Shown one piece after another: positions 49,659 through 63,480 of a DNA stretch of 64,000 nucleotides. How positions within the stretch are numbered: position 1 is the stretch's first letter; each line of letters opens with the position of its first letter. A model generated the notes under the pieces. The model was not told the DNA's origin and did no database searches. It saw only the letters and a list, made by a program, of their open reading frames with translations. The translations under genes were made by a program, and so were the position numbers. The DNA comes from Mycolicibacterium bacteremicum. Its GTDB lineage: Bacteria; Actinomycetota; Actinomycetes; Mycobacteriales; Mycobacteriaceae. The stretch covers positions 28,594 to 92,593 of the forward strand of contig NZ_MVHJ01000019.1 in NCBI RefSeq assembly GCF_002086115.1. The letters are read 5' to 3'.

Positions 49659-50240
49659 TCACACACGGCCCCACGCGGGGTCACGGCCGCTCAACGCCAG
49701 CGCCCGGGCGAAGTCGCCGGCGTCCGCGGCGATTGTCACCGGTGCGCCGAACAGTCCCTCGACCGGACCACCGGCGGTGAAGGCGGTCAGATGCCCGAGC
49801 AGCACCGTCGCGATGTCGTCATCGACGGTGTAGGCCTGTCCGGTGGCGACCGCGATATCCCACCCGTGCACCACCACCTCGGTCAGTGCGACCAGGCCGC
49901 AGAGTTCACCCGGCAGGTCGACGGCCCCCACCCTGGTCATCCCGGCCCATGCCTGCGGCGCCCGCCACGCCTGCGCGAATGCGGTGAGCCGGGCGGGATA
50001 GTCGTCCCGCCAGCCCTCGTCGAGAGGGTAACCATCGGCGCCGGGCGGGCTGTCGGTCAGCTCGCCGAGGTTCTTGGCCGCCGCGGCCCCGAAGGCCGCG
50101 GCCAGTTGGCCCACATGCGCCACCACCTGCCCCACCGACAGTTCCGCGCATGGCGTCGGACCGCTCAATTGACCGTCGCGAACACCGCCGAGTACCGCCG
50201 CGGTGCGCGCGCTCACCGTCCCCATATCGATCATGGTCAT
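49659..50240 (-). CDS. TIGR03086-type DinB-fold protein (mycothiol-dependent isomerase-like)
   Basis: This is a 193-residue four-helix protein of the maleylpyruvate isomerase/TIGR03086 type. Metal His candidates are in VVAHVGQL and VVHGWDIAVATG, and CAELSVGQ is typical. Members use mycothiol or act on unknown small substrates. The ATG at 50240 has GGAAG 5 nt upstream; a second ATG lies two codons in. It is divergent from the F420-type oxidoreductase gene. Confidence 0.78.
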   Translation of the reverse strand: MTMIDMGTVSARTAAVLGGVRDGQLSGPTPCAELSVGQVVAHVGQLAAAFGAAAAKNLGELTDSPPGADGYPLDEGWRDDYPARLTAFAQAWRAPQAWAGMTRVGAVDLPGELCGLVALTEVVVHGWDIAVATGQAYTVDDDIATVLLGHLTAFTAGGPVEGLFGAPVTIAADAGDFARALALSGRDPAWGRV

Positions 50241-50328
50241 ATCGACTTCCGGCGGACACCGAACTCATCGCGGCCGATCACGGCGGGTATGCCGGAATTT
50301 ATCGCCCGCGGATGGTCGTTGACCAAGT

Positions 50329-51183
50329 GTGGACTTTGCCTTCAAAACCTCACCGCAGAACACCACCTGGTCGGACATGCTGGCCATCTGGAAGACCGCC
50401 GATGACATCGACGTTTTCCAGTCCGGGTGGACGTTCGATCACTTCTATCCGATCTTCTCCGATTCGACCGGCCCGTGCCTGGAGGGCTGGACGACGCTGA
50501 CCGCGCTGGCGCAGGCCACCGAGCGGCTGCGGGTCGGCGTTCTGGTCACCGGCATCCATTACCGGCACCCCGCCGTGTTGGCCAACATGGCCTCGGCGCT
50601 GGACATCATCTCCGGCGGGCGCCTGGAACTCGGGATCGGCGCCGGCTGGAACGAGGAGGAATCCGGCGCGTACGGCATCGAACTCGGTTCCATCAAGGAG
50701 CGTTTCGACCGCTTCGAGGAGGCCTGCGAGGTCCTCAAGGGCCTGCTGAGCCAGGAATCCACCACGTTCGACGGCAAGTTCTACCAACTCAAGGACGCCC
50801 GCAACGAACCCAAGGGCCCGCAGCAACCGCATCCCCCGTTCTGCATCGGCGGCAACGGCGAGAAGCGCACCCTCAAGATCACCGCGAAGTATGCCGACCA
50901 CTGGAACTTCGTAGGCGGCACGCCGGAGGAGTTCGCCCGCAAGCGCGACGTGCTGGCGGCGCACTGCGCCGATATCGGTCGCGACCCGAAAGAGATCACG
51001 CTGTCGGCTCATATTCGGCTCGGCGAGGATCGCAACTATCGCCGAGTCGTCGAGGACGCCATCGCGCTGGGCGCCGAGGGCCTCGACCTCGCGATCATCT
51101 ACCTGCCGCCGCCGTATGACCCCGCCGTGTTGGAACCACTCGCGGAGACCATCAGGGATTCGGGGCTGCTGGCCCGTTCCTAA
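50329..51183 (+). CDS. LLM-class F420-dependent oxidoreductase
   Basis: This is a 284-residue TIM-barrel flavin/F420 protein of the bacterial luciferase-like class. Typical segments are DHFYPIFSD, GVLVTGIHYRHPAVLANMASALDIISGGRLELGIGAGWNEEE and PFCIGGNGEKRTLKI. Mycobacteria have many members that reduce or oxidise small molecules with F420 in place of FMN. The substrate is not predictable. The start is a GTG at 50329 with no clear ribosome binding site. A hairpin follows its stop. Confidence 0.85.
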   Translation: MDFAFKTSPQNTTWSDMLAIWKTADDIDVFQSGWTFDHFYPIFSDSTGPCLEGWTTLTALAQATERLRVGVLVTGIHYRHPAVLANMASALDIISGGRLELGIGAGWNEEESGAYGIELGSIKERFDRFEEACEVLKGLLSQESTTFDGKFYQLKDARNEPKGPQQPHPPFCIGGNGEKRTLKITAKYADHWNFVGGTPEEFARKRDVLAAHCADIGRDPKEITLSAHIRLGEDRNYRRVVEDAIALGAEGLDLAIIYLPPPYDPAVLEPLAETIRDSGLLARS

Positions 51184-51229
51184 ATATGACGGTCACGAAA
51201 TTATTACGATTCGGCAAACCTATGCTGAT

Positions 51230-51256
51230 CCGGTCCGCCGAGGCCCGGTGGACCGG
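51230..51256 (+). terminator. Hairpin after the LLM oxidoreductase gene
   Basis: CCGGTCC (51230-51236) pairs with GGACCGG (51250-51256) across a GC-rich 13-nt loop, about 47 nt after the stop. Confidence 0.5.
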
Positions 51257-51563
51257 GTCAGTAGCCGTATCGGAGTAACTCGGCGGAGGTGATGAGGCGC
51301 TCGTGCTTAGCTGGGAACTCACGGCTGCGACGCGGGTGACGCAACCATGACCAGGCGATTCGACTCACCAGTGACCGTGAATTGGGTGTCATGTACACGG
51401 TAGGAACTCCTGCGGTCGGCGAATAGCTGCACCGTGGGGTCACTTTACCGCACGACCCCTGCTCAGCCATTAGACACCTGTGACGCGGCTAACACCAACC
51501 GGCACGCCGATTAAAAATCGGATGTTTCTGCTGTGACTTGTGTTGCTGATGTGACTCGACGTC
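51257..51563. other. Gap without a supported gene, upstream of the gltD 3' end
   Basis: This stretch has lower GC than its surroundings. One open frame of 70 codons on the minus strand (51258-51470) has no recognisable features, so I do not call it. A small hairpin CCGATT-AAA-AATCGG lies near 51508-51522. Confidence 0.5.
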
Positions 51564-51633
51564 AAGCGCTCAGCTGATCGAAATGCTCTTCGCGCAAGCG
51601 CTCAGCTAATCGAAATGCTCTTCGCGCAAGCGC

Positions 51634-51636
<3 letters not shown>
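51564..51636. repeat. 32-nt tandem repeat beside the gltD stop
   Basis: The unit AAGCGCTCAGCTGATCGAAA plus TGCTCTTCGCGC (32 nt) occurs at 51564-51595 and 51596-51627 with one base change (CTGATCG/CTAATCG). A third partial copy runs to 51636, overlapping the gltD stop codon. Read on the gltD strand it follows the gene directly. Confidence 0.85.
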
Positions 51637-57685
<6,049 letters not shown>

Positions 57686-58136
57686 TATCACCTGACCCTT
57701 AACTCTCGAAGCCTGCTGGAGGCTTCATGGACAGCCGGCTGACGCCGGCGGCATCCGGTGGTCACCGATCTGGCGATCGCGGTGCCTTCGTGCAGCAATG
57801 AACGACGGCGTTCACCCACTCGCCACAAGTGGACAAAACGATATGACAAAGACCGCAAGGCATGCCAACTTAGCCAGACCTAACTAGACTGTTTCGCCGC
57901 TCTCGCCGGGCGCCGGCCCGACGGCCCGTGATTCGTCCGAGAAATGTTGACGCCGAACACCTTTGGCGATGATGCGCGGCGTCCGGCAACCACGACCGAC
58001 GATCACCGAAAATGAGACGTCAGTCACATGCATTTGCCACCCGTTCACGTCGCCGCTTCGAACTGCGACTTTCCACTGAAGGAAGTTTGCTGAAAAGACT
58101 TCTCAGATTCTTAGATAACGCCCTTTTGCCACGATA
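57686..58136. other. gltB upstream region, no gene seen
   Basis: The 500-nt gap between divergent gltB and the thioesterase gene has no supported gene. GAAGCCT-N5-AGGCTTC (about 57709-57727) is a hairpin in the gltB leader. On the minus strand TTGGCA with TATCGT or CATATC is a possible promoter. Next to it, TTAGGTCTGGCTAAGTTGG (minus strand, 57865-57883) matches the IdeR consensus at 13 of 19 positions. Confidence 0.45.
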
Positions 58137-58155
58137 GATACCCCCTACAGGTATC
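58137..58155. promoter_or_regulatory. CsoR/RicR-like palindrome upstream of the thioesterase gene
   Basis: GATACC-CCCTACA-GGTATC is a 19-nt palindrome of the ATACC...GGTAT type seen at metal-sensing CsoR-family operators. It lies about 30 nt before the start of the thioesterase gene. The link to copper or another metal is inference. Confidence 0.4.
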
Positions 58156-58187
58156 GCCCGGGGCGGTCGGGGCGAAGCTGGACGGTG

Positions 58188-59000
58188 ATGTCCTATCCAC
58201 AGACCACTCCGCCCGGCCGTTTCGGCATCCGCAACGTCGGCGACGGTCCCGTCGACCACGCGGCGACCATGCCCGTCGCCGGGCTGTGCAACCCGTTCAC
58301 CGGGGCGCCCAGCCTGGCCCCGTTGGCGGTCCTCGTCGACCACATCGCCGGGTTCGCCAACCACGCCCGGCGACCCGACGGGCACTGGACGGTGTCCAGT
58401 GAGCTCTCCATGGAGTTCGCGCCCGATGCCCAGACGATCCTGGCCGCCGACCCCGCCACCCCGGTGCTGGCCGAGAGCCGGGCCGTGGGCGCGGCCGGCA
58501 CGACCTCGCTGTCGATCTGCGATCTGACCCATGGCGGGACGGAGATCGGACTCGCCACGGTGCGCACCTTCTACATCGAGGCCGCCGTGCACGTGCCCGG
58601 CGCGTTCGAGCAGCCGGTCGAGTCCACCGAGCCGCTGCCGACCGCGCTGGCCGACCTGATGGCGGTGGAGATCGCCGAAACCGGCGGCGACGCGGTGGTC
58701 CTGCGCCAGTTGGCGCACGCCGCGGTGAACAACACCCTCGGCGCGGTGCACGGTGGCGTGGCCGCGGCCGGACTGGAGCTGGTCGCCAGCGCCGCGCTCA
58801 ACGTCGGCCGTCCCCAGGATCCGCTGCACACCGCATCGTTGCGGATCAACTATCTGCGCAGGCTGATCGGCGGCGGTCGCTCCCATTACACGGCAACGCC
58901 GCTGCACGTCGGACGTAGCAGCGGCGTGGCCGAGGCTCAGGGCATCGGGGATGACGGCCGGGTGGCGCTGACGGCCAGGCTGACGGCGTACCGCCGCTGA
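58188..59000 (+). CDS. Double hot-dog acyl-CoA thioesterase-like protein
   Basis: This is a 270-residue protein with two hot-dog domains. The first has PFTGAPSLAPLAVLVDHIAGFAN and the second NNTLGAVHGGVAAAGLELVAS, with the HGGVAAAGLE motif typical of thioesterases of the PaaI type. It probably hydrolyses an acyl-CoA; chain type is unknown. The start is ATG at 58188 or GTG at 58185, neither with a strong ribosome binding site. It is divergent from gltB and convergent with dps. Confidence 0.8.
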   Translation: MSYPQTTPPGRFGIRNVGDGPVDHAATMPVAGLCNPFTGAPSLAPLAVLVDHIAGFANHARRPDGHWTVSSELSMEFAPDAQTILAADPATPVLAESRAVGAAGTTSLSICDLTHGGTEIGLATVRTFYIEAAVHVPGAFEQPVESTEPLPTALADLMAVEIAETGGDAVVLRQLAHAAVNNTLGAVHGGVAAAGLELVASAALNVGRPQDPLHTASLRINYLRRLIGGGRSHYTATPLHVGRSSGVAEAQGIGDDGRVALTARLTAYRR

Positions 59001-59025
59001 CCGATCACGCCCCGCGGGCAGTCGA

Positions 59026-59565
59026 CTAACGAGCCTGGTTGGCGGCGCCCTTTTCGGTGGACTCGCCCTCGTGAACCAGCGTGCCACCGGAGCTCTCCAG
59101 GTGTGCGCGCACGAACCACTGGAACTTCTCCAGCTCGCCGGCGTGACCGATCAGCAGATCCTGGGACACCAGGTCGATGTCATCGAGCCGCTCGATGTTC
59201 TTACGGGTGTCTTCGATGATCCCGGTGTAGACCAGGTCCAGCGCGGCCAGATGCGCCTGCACCTTGTCGCGGTTCACCGAGTAGTCGTCCCACGTGCGGT
59301 CGTTGATGATCGCGCCCGGCGTTCCGAGCGGCGACGCACCGAGCGCCGCAATACGTTCGGCCACTTCATCGGCGTACCCGCGGACCAGCTCGACCTGCGG
59401 GTCGATCATCTCGTGCACACCGATGAAGTTCGGCCCGACGACATTCCAGTGCACGTGCTTGAGGGTCAGGTGCAGATCGTTGTAGCGGCTGAGCTGCTTT
59501 TGCAGCAGTTCGGCCACCTCGCTGCCCTGCTTGTCGGACAGTCCGGGGATGGTGAACGAGGTCAT
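59026..59565 (-). CDS. dps: Dps, DNA-binding ferritin-like protein from starved cells
   Basis: This is a 179-residue Dps very like M. smegmatis Dps1. It oxidises iron with peroxide, stores it in a 12-subunit shell and binds DNA. The ferroxidase site is HVHWNVVGPNFIGVHEMIDPQ with EVAERIAALG. The C-terminal tail (HEGESTEKGAANQAR) is mobile and basic as in the smegmatis protein, where it binds DNA. GGAG lies 6 nt before the ATG at 59565. GGGTAA on the minus strand (59623-59628) resembles a SigF -10, but no clear -35 was found. Confidence 0.94.
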   Translation of the reverse strand: MTSFTIPGLSDKQGSEVAELLQKQLSRYNDLHLTLKHVHWNVVGPNFIGVHEMIDPQVELVRGYADEVAERIAALGASPLGTPGAIINDRTWDDYSVNRDKVQAHLAALDLVYTGIIEDTRKNIERLDDIDLVSQDLLIGHAGELEKFQWFVRAHLESSGGTLVHEGESTEKGAANQAR

Positions 59566-59657
59566 GGTCGCTCCTTCGCGTGACGTCAAGGTGTCTTCGG
59601 CATCGACGTGCCTCCGGGACGTTTACCCACCGGCGCCATCCGGTAATCACCGGTCGA

Positions 59658-60554
59658 TCAGAGCGCGCGCAGGTTAGGAATGGCTTGCCTGGGCGCCCGG
59701 CGCGGATTCACGGCCAGCCCACTGGCATAGAGCAACCGGACCGCGCGGTGGCGGTGCGGGCGCAGCGGGGCCAACAACTCGACCATCGCCGCATCGTCGA
59801 TCGGTACACCGAGCAGGCTGAGCCCGACCGTCTTGGCCAGATGGAAATCGCCCACCGACAGTTCGTCCGGGTCACCGAACGCCCGCTGTACGGTCTCCGC
59901 GGCCGTCCACTCCCCCACGCCCGGTAGGGATCTCAGTCCCCGCACCGCGTTTTCGGCGGTCAACCGATCCAGCGCGTCCGCGCGCTGGGCGCATCCGACC
60001 ACGGTGCGGGCCCGCCCCGGATCCACGTTGGCCAGGTGGAACTCCCAGGACGGGATGCGCCGCCAGACCTCCGCACTCGGCGGTACCCGCATATCGGCCG
60101 GCGCGGGCCCCGGGGCCGGTTGGCCGAACTTCGTGGTGAGGATGCGCCAGGCCCGGAACGCGTCCTTGCCATAGACACGCTGCTCGATGACGGCCGGGAT
60201 CAAGGCCTCCAGCACCCTGCCGGTGCGGCCCAGACGCAGGTGCGGCACGCGCCGGTGCGCCTGGGCGACCGTCGGCTCCGACGGGTCGAAATCGGTGGCG
60301 TCATCATCGTGGCCGAGCAACGCGGGCAGTCCGTCGAGGAACTCGGCGGCGCCGCTTCCCCACGCCTCGCATTCCACGGTGTCGATCGCGGTCTTGGCGA
60401 TCCGGGCGGTCACCGGACCGGTGCGCATCAGCGAGGTCCGCCAGATGTCGGTGCCGATGATCTGGAAGCACGGGTCACCGCTGCCGCGGCGCAGCGGGGC
60501 CAGCGTCAGACCGGGGCTGACGGGCCCCCCGAAGGTCAGCGTGGCGGACGGCAC
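59658..60554 (-). CDS. DNA-3-methyladenine glycosylase II-like (HhH-GPD, AlkA type)
   Basis: This is a 298-residue DNA glycosylase. The helix-hairpin-helix is LRSLPGVGEWTAAETV and the catalytic Asp is in SVGDFHLAKTVGL. The N-terminal part is AlkA-like. It removes alkylated purines from DNA. The GTG start at 60554 is preceded by TAGATT with 6 nt between, and the TAG of that hexamer is the stop codon of the DUF427 gene. Dps is encoded just downstream on the same strand. Confidence 0.85.
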   Translation of the reverse strand: MPSATLTFGGPVSPGLTLAPLRRGSGDPCFQIIGTDIWRTSLMRTGPVTARIAKTAIDTVECEAWGSGAAEFLDGLPALLGHDDDATDFDPSEPTVAQAHRRVPHLRLGRTGRVLEALIPAVIEQRVYGKDAFRAWRILTTKFGQPAPGPAPADMRVPPSAEVWRRIPSWEFHLANVDPGRARTVVGCAQRADALDRLTAENAVRGLRSLPGVGEWTAAETVQRAFGDPDELSVGDFHLAKTVGLSLLGVPIDDAAMVELLAPLRPHRHRAVRLLYASGLAVNPRRAPRQAIPNLRAL

Positions 60555-60560
60555 GCACCC

Positions 60561-60566
60561 AATCTA
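60561..60566 (-). promoter_or_regulatory. -10 element TAGATT nested in the DUF427 stop codon
   Basis: On the minus strand TAGATT starts with the TAG stop of the DUF427 gene and lies 6 nt before the glycosylase GTG. Confidence 0.45.
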
Positions 60567-60923
60567 GGCCAGTTCGATCCGCGCCTTGTCCGGGTAGAAG
60601 GCAACCCGGCCGGCGATCTCGGCGACCGCCGGGTAGGGCTGCTGATAGGTCCAGATGACATCGGCCACGTCGTTGACGTTGTAGTACGTCGCGTCACCCT
60701 TGTACGGGCAGTAGGTGGTCGTCGCGCTGGCCGAGAGCACCGCGGGATTTATGTCATCCAGCGGGATGTACTGCACCGGCGAATAGCTGGCCTCCTGCAG
60801 CGTCAGCGCGTCGTCGGTCCGGGCGATGGTCGCGCCGCCGACGGTCACGGTCACCCGTCGTCCGGTCGGTGTGATGGTGATCGGGTGGTCGGCACTGGGC
60901 TGCCGCGGCTGCCGCTCTGTCAT
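60564..60923 (-). CDS. DUF427 protein
   Basis: This is a 119-residue DUF427 protein with the family core SYSPVQYIPLDDI and TTTYCPYKGDATYYNV. Relatives are small beta-rich proteins of unknown function; some are linked to nucleotide or sugar enzymes. The ATG at 60923 gives MTERQPRQPS. It is followed by the glycosylase gene, whose -10 element lies in its stop codon. Confidence 0.85.
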   Translation of the reverse strand: MTERQPRQPSADHPITITPTGRRVTVTVGGATIARTDDALTLQEASYSPVQYIPLDDINPAVLSASATTTYCPYKGDATYYNVNDVADVIWTYQQPYPAVAEIAGRVAFYPDKARIELA

Positions 60924-60975
60924 AGCGCTGTCAACGAACTCGGGCCGGTGGTGATTCCCGTCACCTCCGACTCGA

Positions 60976-60981
60976 TACCAT
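60976..60981 (+). promoter_or_regulatory. -10 element TACCAT for a leaderless start
   Basis: TACCAT lies 6 nt before the ATG at 60988. Confidence 0.5.
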
Positions 60982-60987
60982 CGGCGC

Positions 60988-61443
60988 ATGACTGCACCGG
61001 TACACGCGTCCGTGACCATCGCCGCCGAACCCGCCGCGGTGTACGCGTTGATCACCGATCTGCCCACGTTGGCGTCGCTGGCCGAGGAGGCGCACGCCAT
61101 GTCCTGGACCAAGGGTTCGGCTGCCGCGCCCGGGGCGGTGTTCAAGGGGCAGAACCGCAACGGGTCGAAGTCTTGGAGCACCACCTGCACCGTCACCACG
61201 GCCGAGCCGGGCCGGGCGTTCGCCTTCGACGTGAAGTCGGCGGTGTTCCCGGTGGCGCACTGGCGCTATGACATCGTTCCCGCCGAGGGCGGTTGCACCG
61301 TCACCGAGTCGACGTGGGACCGCCGGGCCGGGTGGTTCAAGAAGATCGCCGGTCTGGCCACCGGGATCAGCGACCGCGACACCGCGAACGCCGAGCACAT
61401 CCGGCTGACCCTGCAGCGGCTCAAGGAGCGCGCCGAAGCCTAG
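60988..61443 (+). CDS. SRPBCC (polyketide cyclase-like) protein
   Basis: This is a 151-residue START/SRPBCC-fold protein: ASVTIAAEPAAVYALITDLPTLASL at the start, W-rich strands (KSWSTTCTVTTAEPGRAFAFDVKS) and a long C-terminal helix. It binds a small hydrophobic ligand in a cavity; the ligand is unknown. The ATG follows a TANNNT element at 6 nt. It shares CTAG with the convergent FAD oxidoreductase gene. Confidence 0.82.
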   Translation: MTAPVHASVTIAAEPAAVYALITDLPTLASLAEEAHAMSWTKGSAAAPGAVFKGQNRNGSKSWSTTCTVTTAEPGRAFAFDVKSAVFPVAHWRYDIVPAEGGCTVTESTWDRRAGWFKKIAGLATGISDRDTANAEHIRLTLQRLKERAEA

Positions 61444-62810
61444 GGCTTGCGGGTGATCAGATCCGCCGCCCGCGCGATCGGCGAGGTCCTGGGCGATCCG
61501 CTGCGCTCCTCGTGCCGATCGGCCAGCCGGTAGGCGAGGTAGAGGCCGCGCACTCCCAGCCAGCGCAGCGGTTCGGGCTCCCAATTCCGCGACCGATGGC
61601 CGACCCAGGGCAGCTCGGTGCGCTCGGTGCGCCGTCCGGCGACGAGATCGGCCAGCGTGTGGCCGGCCAGGTTGGCCGCCGTCACCCCGTGCCCGACGTA
61701 GCCGCCCGCCCAGCCCAGTTCCGTCGTACGGTCCAGCGTCACACCGGCTTGCCAGTCTCGCGGCACCGCCAGCACACCGCACCAACCGTGCGCGATCGGC
61801 ACGTCGCGCACCTGCGGCAGCAGCGAATGCAGCACCGCGGTCAGGGATCTGATGGTGCGGGCGGGCACCCGCCCGTCCAGATCGGTGCGCGACCCGAAGC
61901 GGTACGGCACGCTGCGACCGCCGATGGCGATGCGGTCATCGACGGTGCGCTGGGCGTAGAAGAAGCCGTGCGCAGTGTCGCCGACGAGTTCTCTTTCCTG
62001 CCAACCGATCTCATCCCAGATGGCGGCCGGGATCGGGTCGGTGGCGATCATCGAGCTGTTCATCGGTAGCCAGCGCCGGTGCAGACCCGGCAGTGCCGAG
62101 GTGAATCCCTCGGTGGCGCGCAGCACGACGGGTGCCCGCACGGTTCCGCTGACGGTGACCGCACGTCCCTGGGCGATCTCGATGACCGGCGATCGCTCGT
62201 AGACCGTGACGCCGAGGCGTTCGACGGCGTGGGCCAGACCACGCACCAGCGCGGCGGGTTGGACGCGGGCACAATGCGGTGTGTGATAGGCCGCAGACAC
62301 GCGGTCGAATGTGATCCGTTGCGCCGCTTGCTGATCAGTGAGCTCAGTAACGTCGTTGCCCCACCGGCGCTCCTCGGCGAGGACGGCCGCCAACCGGGCC
62401 GCCTGGGCGGGGTTGCGAGCGATCTCCAGATTGCCGCCCTTGACGATGCCCGCCTCGATCCCCTCGGCGGCCGCCACCGCGATGACCTCGTCGATGGCGT
62501 CGTTGAGTGCGCGCTGCCAGGCCACAACCCGTTCGCGGCCATGCTCTTTCGCCATCCGGTTACGGTCGCCCGGGATCAGTCCGGACAGCCAGCCGCCGTT
62601 GCGTCCGGACGCACCGTAGCCGGCGAACCGGGCCTCCAGCACGGTGACGCGCAGGCCCGGGTCGGCCTTCTTGAGGTAGTAGGCGGTCCACAGGCCGGTG
62701 TAGCCCGCGCCGACGATGCAGACATCTGCGTCCCGATCGCCGGGCAGTCGTGGGCGCGGCGTCGGCAGGGTGGCGAACCAGTGCGAGACCCGACCGTTGC
62801 GCGTGGACAC
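61440..62810 (-). CDS. FAD-dependent amine/amino-acid oxidoreductase (DAO family)
   Basis: This is a 456-residue flavoprotein. The FAD motif is CIVGAGYTGLWTAYYLKK, and ASGRNGGWLSGLIPG is typical of GlpO/PuuB-type oxidases. The C-terminal FAD contact is GGYVGHGVTAANLAG. The substrate is probably an amine or amino acid. The GTG at 62810 has CAGAAT 6 nt upstream, a near-match to a -10. It is divergent from the DUF4262 gene. Confidence 0.85.
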   Translation of the reverse strand: MSTRNGRVSHWFATLPTPRPRLPGDRDADVCIVGAGYTGLWTAYYLKKADPGLRVTVLEARFAGYGASGRNGGWLSGLIPGDRNRMAKEHGRERVVAWQRALNDAIDEVIAVAAAEGIEAGIVKGGNLEIARNPAQAARLAAVLAEERRWGNDVTELTDQQAAQRITFDRVSAAYHTPHCARVQPAALVRGLAHAVERLGVTVYERSPVIEIAQGRAVTVSGTVRAPVVLRATEGFTSALPGLHRRWLPMNSSMIATDPIPAAIWDEIGWQERELVGDTAHGFFYAQRTVDDRIAIGGRSVPYRFGSRTDLDGRVPARTIRSLTAVLHSLLPQVRDVPIAHGWCGVLAVPRDWQAGVTLDRTTELGWAGGYVGHGVTAANLAGHTLADLVAGRRTERTELPWVGHRSRNWEPEPLRWLGVRGLYLAYRLADRHEERSGSPRTSPIARAADLITRKP

Positions 62811-62885
62811 CCTTCGATTCTGTCAGCCGGTGTTGTCGGTGGGCCGGCGGATGGTGGACCCAAGTACTCACGGAAGGGGCACACC

Positions 62886-63353
62886 ATGTGCTGGCAATGC
62901 GATCACCCCGGGGCGACCCGGGCCGACTATCTGGAAGTCCTGCACGGCAAGGTGACCAGGAACGGCTGGGCGGTGCAATACGTCGAGACGGATCCGCCGT
63001 TCGCCTACACCATCGGCCTGAGCGATGCGGGCCTGCCCGAACTTCTCATCACCGGGTTACCACCGGAACGGTCCCTGCTGTTGTTGAGCACGACGGCGCA
63101 CTACATGGTGCACGAGGTGGAACCCGCGCCCGGTGACACGATGACGTTCGGCGACGACTCGGCGGCCGAGTTCGTCGAGGTGGCCGCACCCGACGTCCAC
63201 ATGGGGTGGGCGGTGACCTATCACCGGGGTCCCATCCGTGCCCTGCAGATCGTCTGGCGTGACGATGCCGACCACTCGCCGTGGTGCCCGGATTTCAACC
63301 GCGGCGGGCCGCGGCAGCCGGTGCTGGGCGTTCGGGGACCGGTCGACAGGTGA
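62886..63353 (+). CDS. DUF4262 protein
   Basis: This is a 155-residue DUF4262 protein. Typical features are MCWQCDHPGAT at the N-terminus, GWAVQYVETDPPFAYTIGLSDAGLPELLITGLPPE and the end DHSPWCPDFN. The Cys residues near both ends could bind metal. Function is unknown. GGAAGGGG lies 6 nt before the ATG. Confidence 0.85.
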   Translation: MCWQCDHPGATRADYLEVLHGKVTRNGWAVQYVETDPPFAYTIGLSDAGLPELLITGLPPERSLLLLSTTAHYMVHEVEPAPGDTMTFGDDSAAEFVEVAAPDVHMGWAVTYHRGPIRALQIVWRDDADHSPWCPDFNRGGPRQPVLGVRGPVDR

Positions 63354-63442
63354 CGAACAGGTGGGGTTCCGGTCGACGGGAGGTCTCGACGGCCCGAACC
63401 CTACCGTCACGTTCTCATCGTCGACTGGTTCGAGGACCAATA

Positions 63443-63480
63443 CTGTCGGTGGCCGGTGGCATAATCGCACACATGTTCGA
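63443..63480 (+). promoter_or_regulatory. Promoter cassette and LexA box of the DUF222 gene
   Basis: CTGTCGGTGGCCGGTGG (63443-63459) is followed by CATAAT (-10, 63460-63465) and the ATG 7 nt later, the same cassette as at 27221. TCGCACACATGTTCGA (63465-63480) matches the LexA box TCGAAC-N4-GTTCGA at 11 of 12 fixed positions and overlaps the start codon. 13E12-family genes are LexA targets in M. tuberculosis. Confidence 0.7.

Noticed and set aside
51258..51470. 70-codon minus-strand frame between the LLM oxidoreductase and gltD
   Set aside because: It has a weak start, no domain and mixed composition; I describe the stretch as a gap instead.
59623..59628. SigF promoter for dps
   Set aside because: GGGTAA fits a SigF -10, but no GTTT-type -35 lies at the right distance; kept only as a remark in the dps entry.
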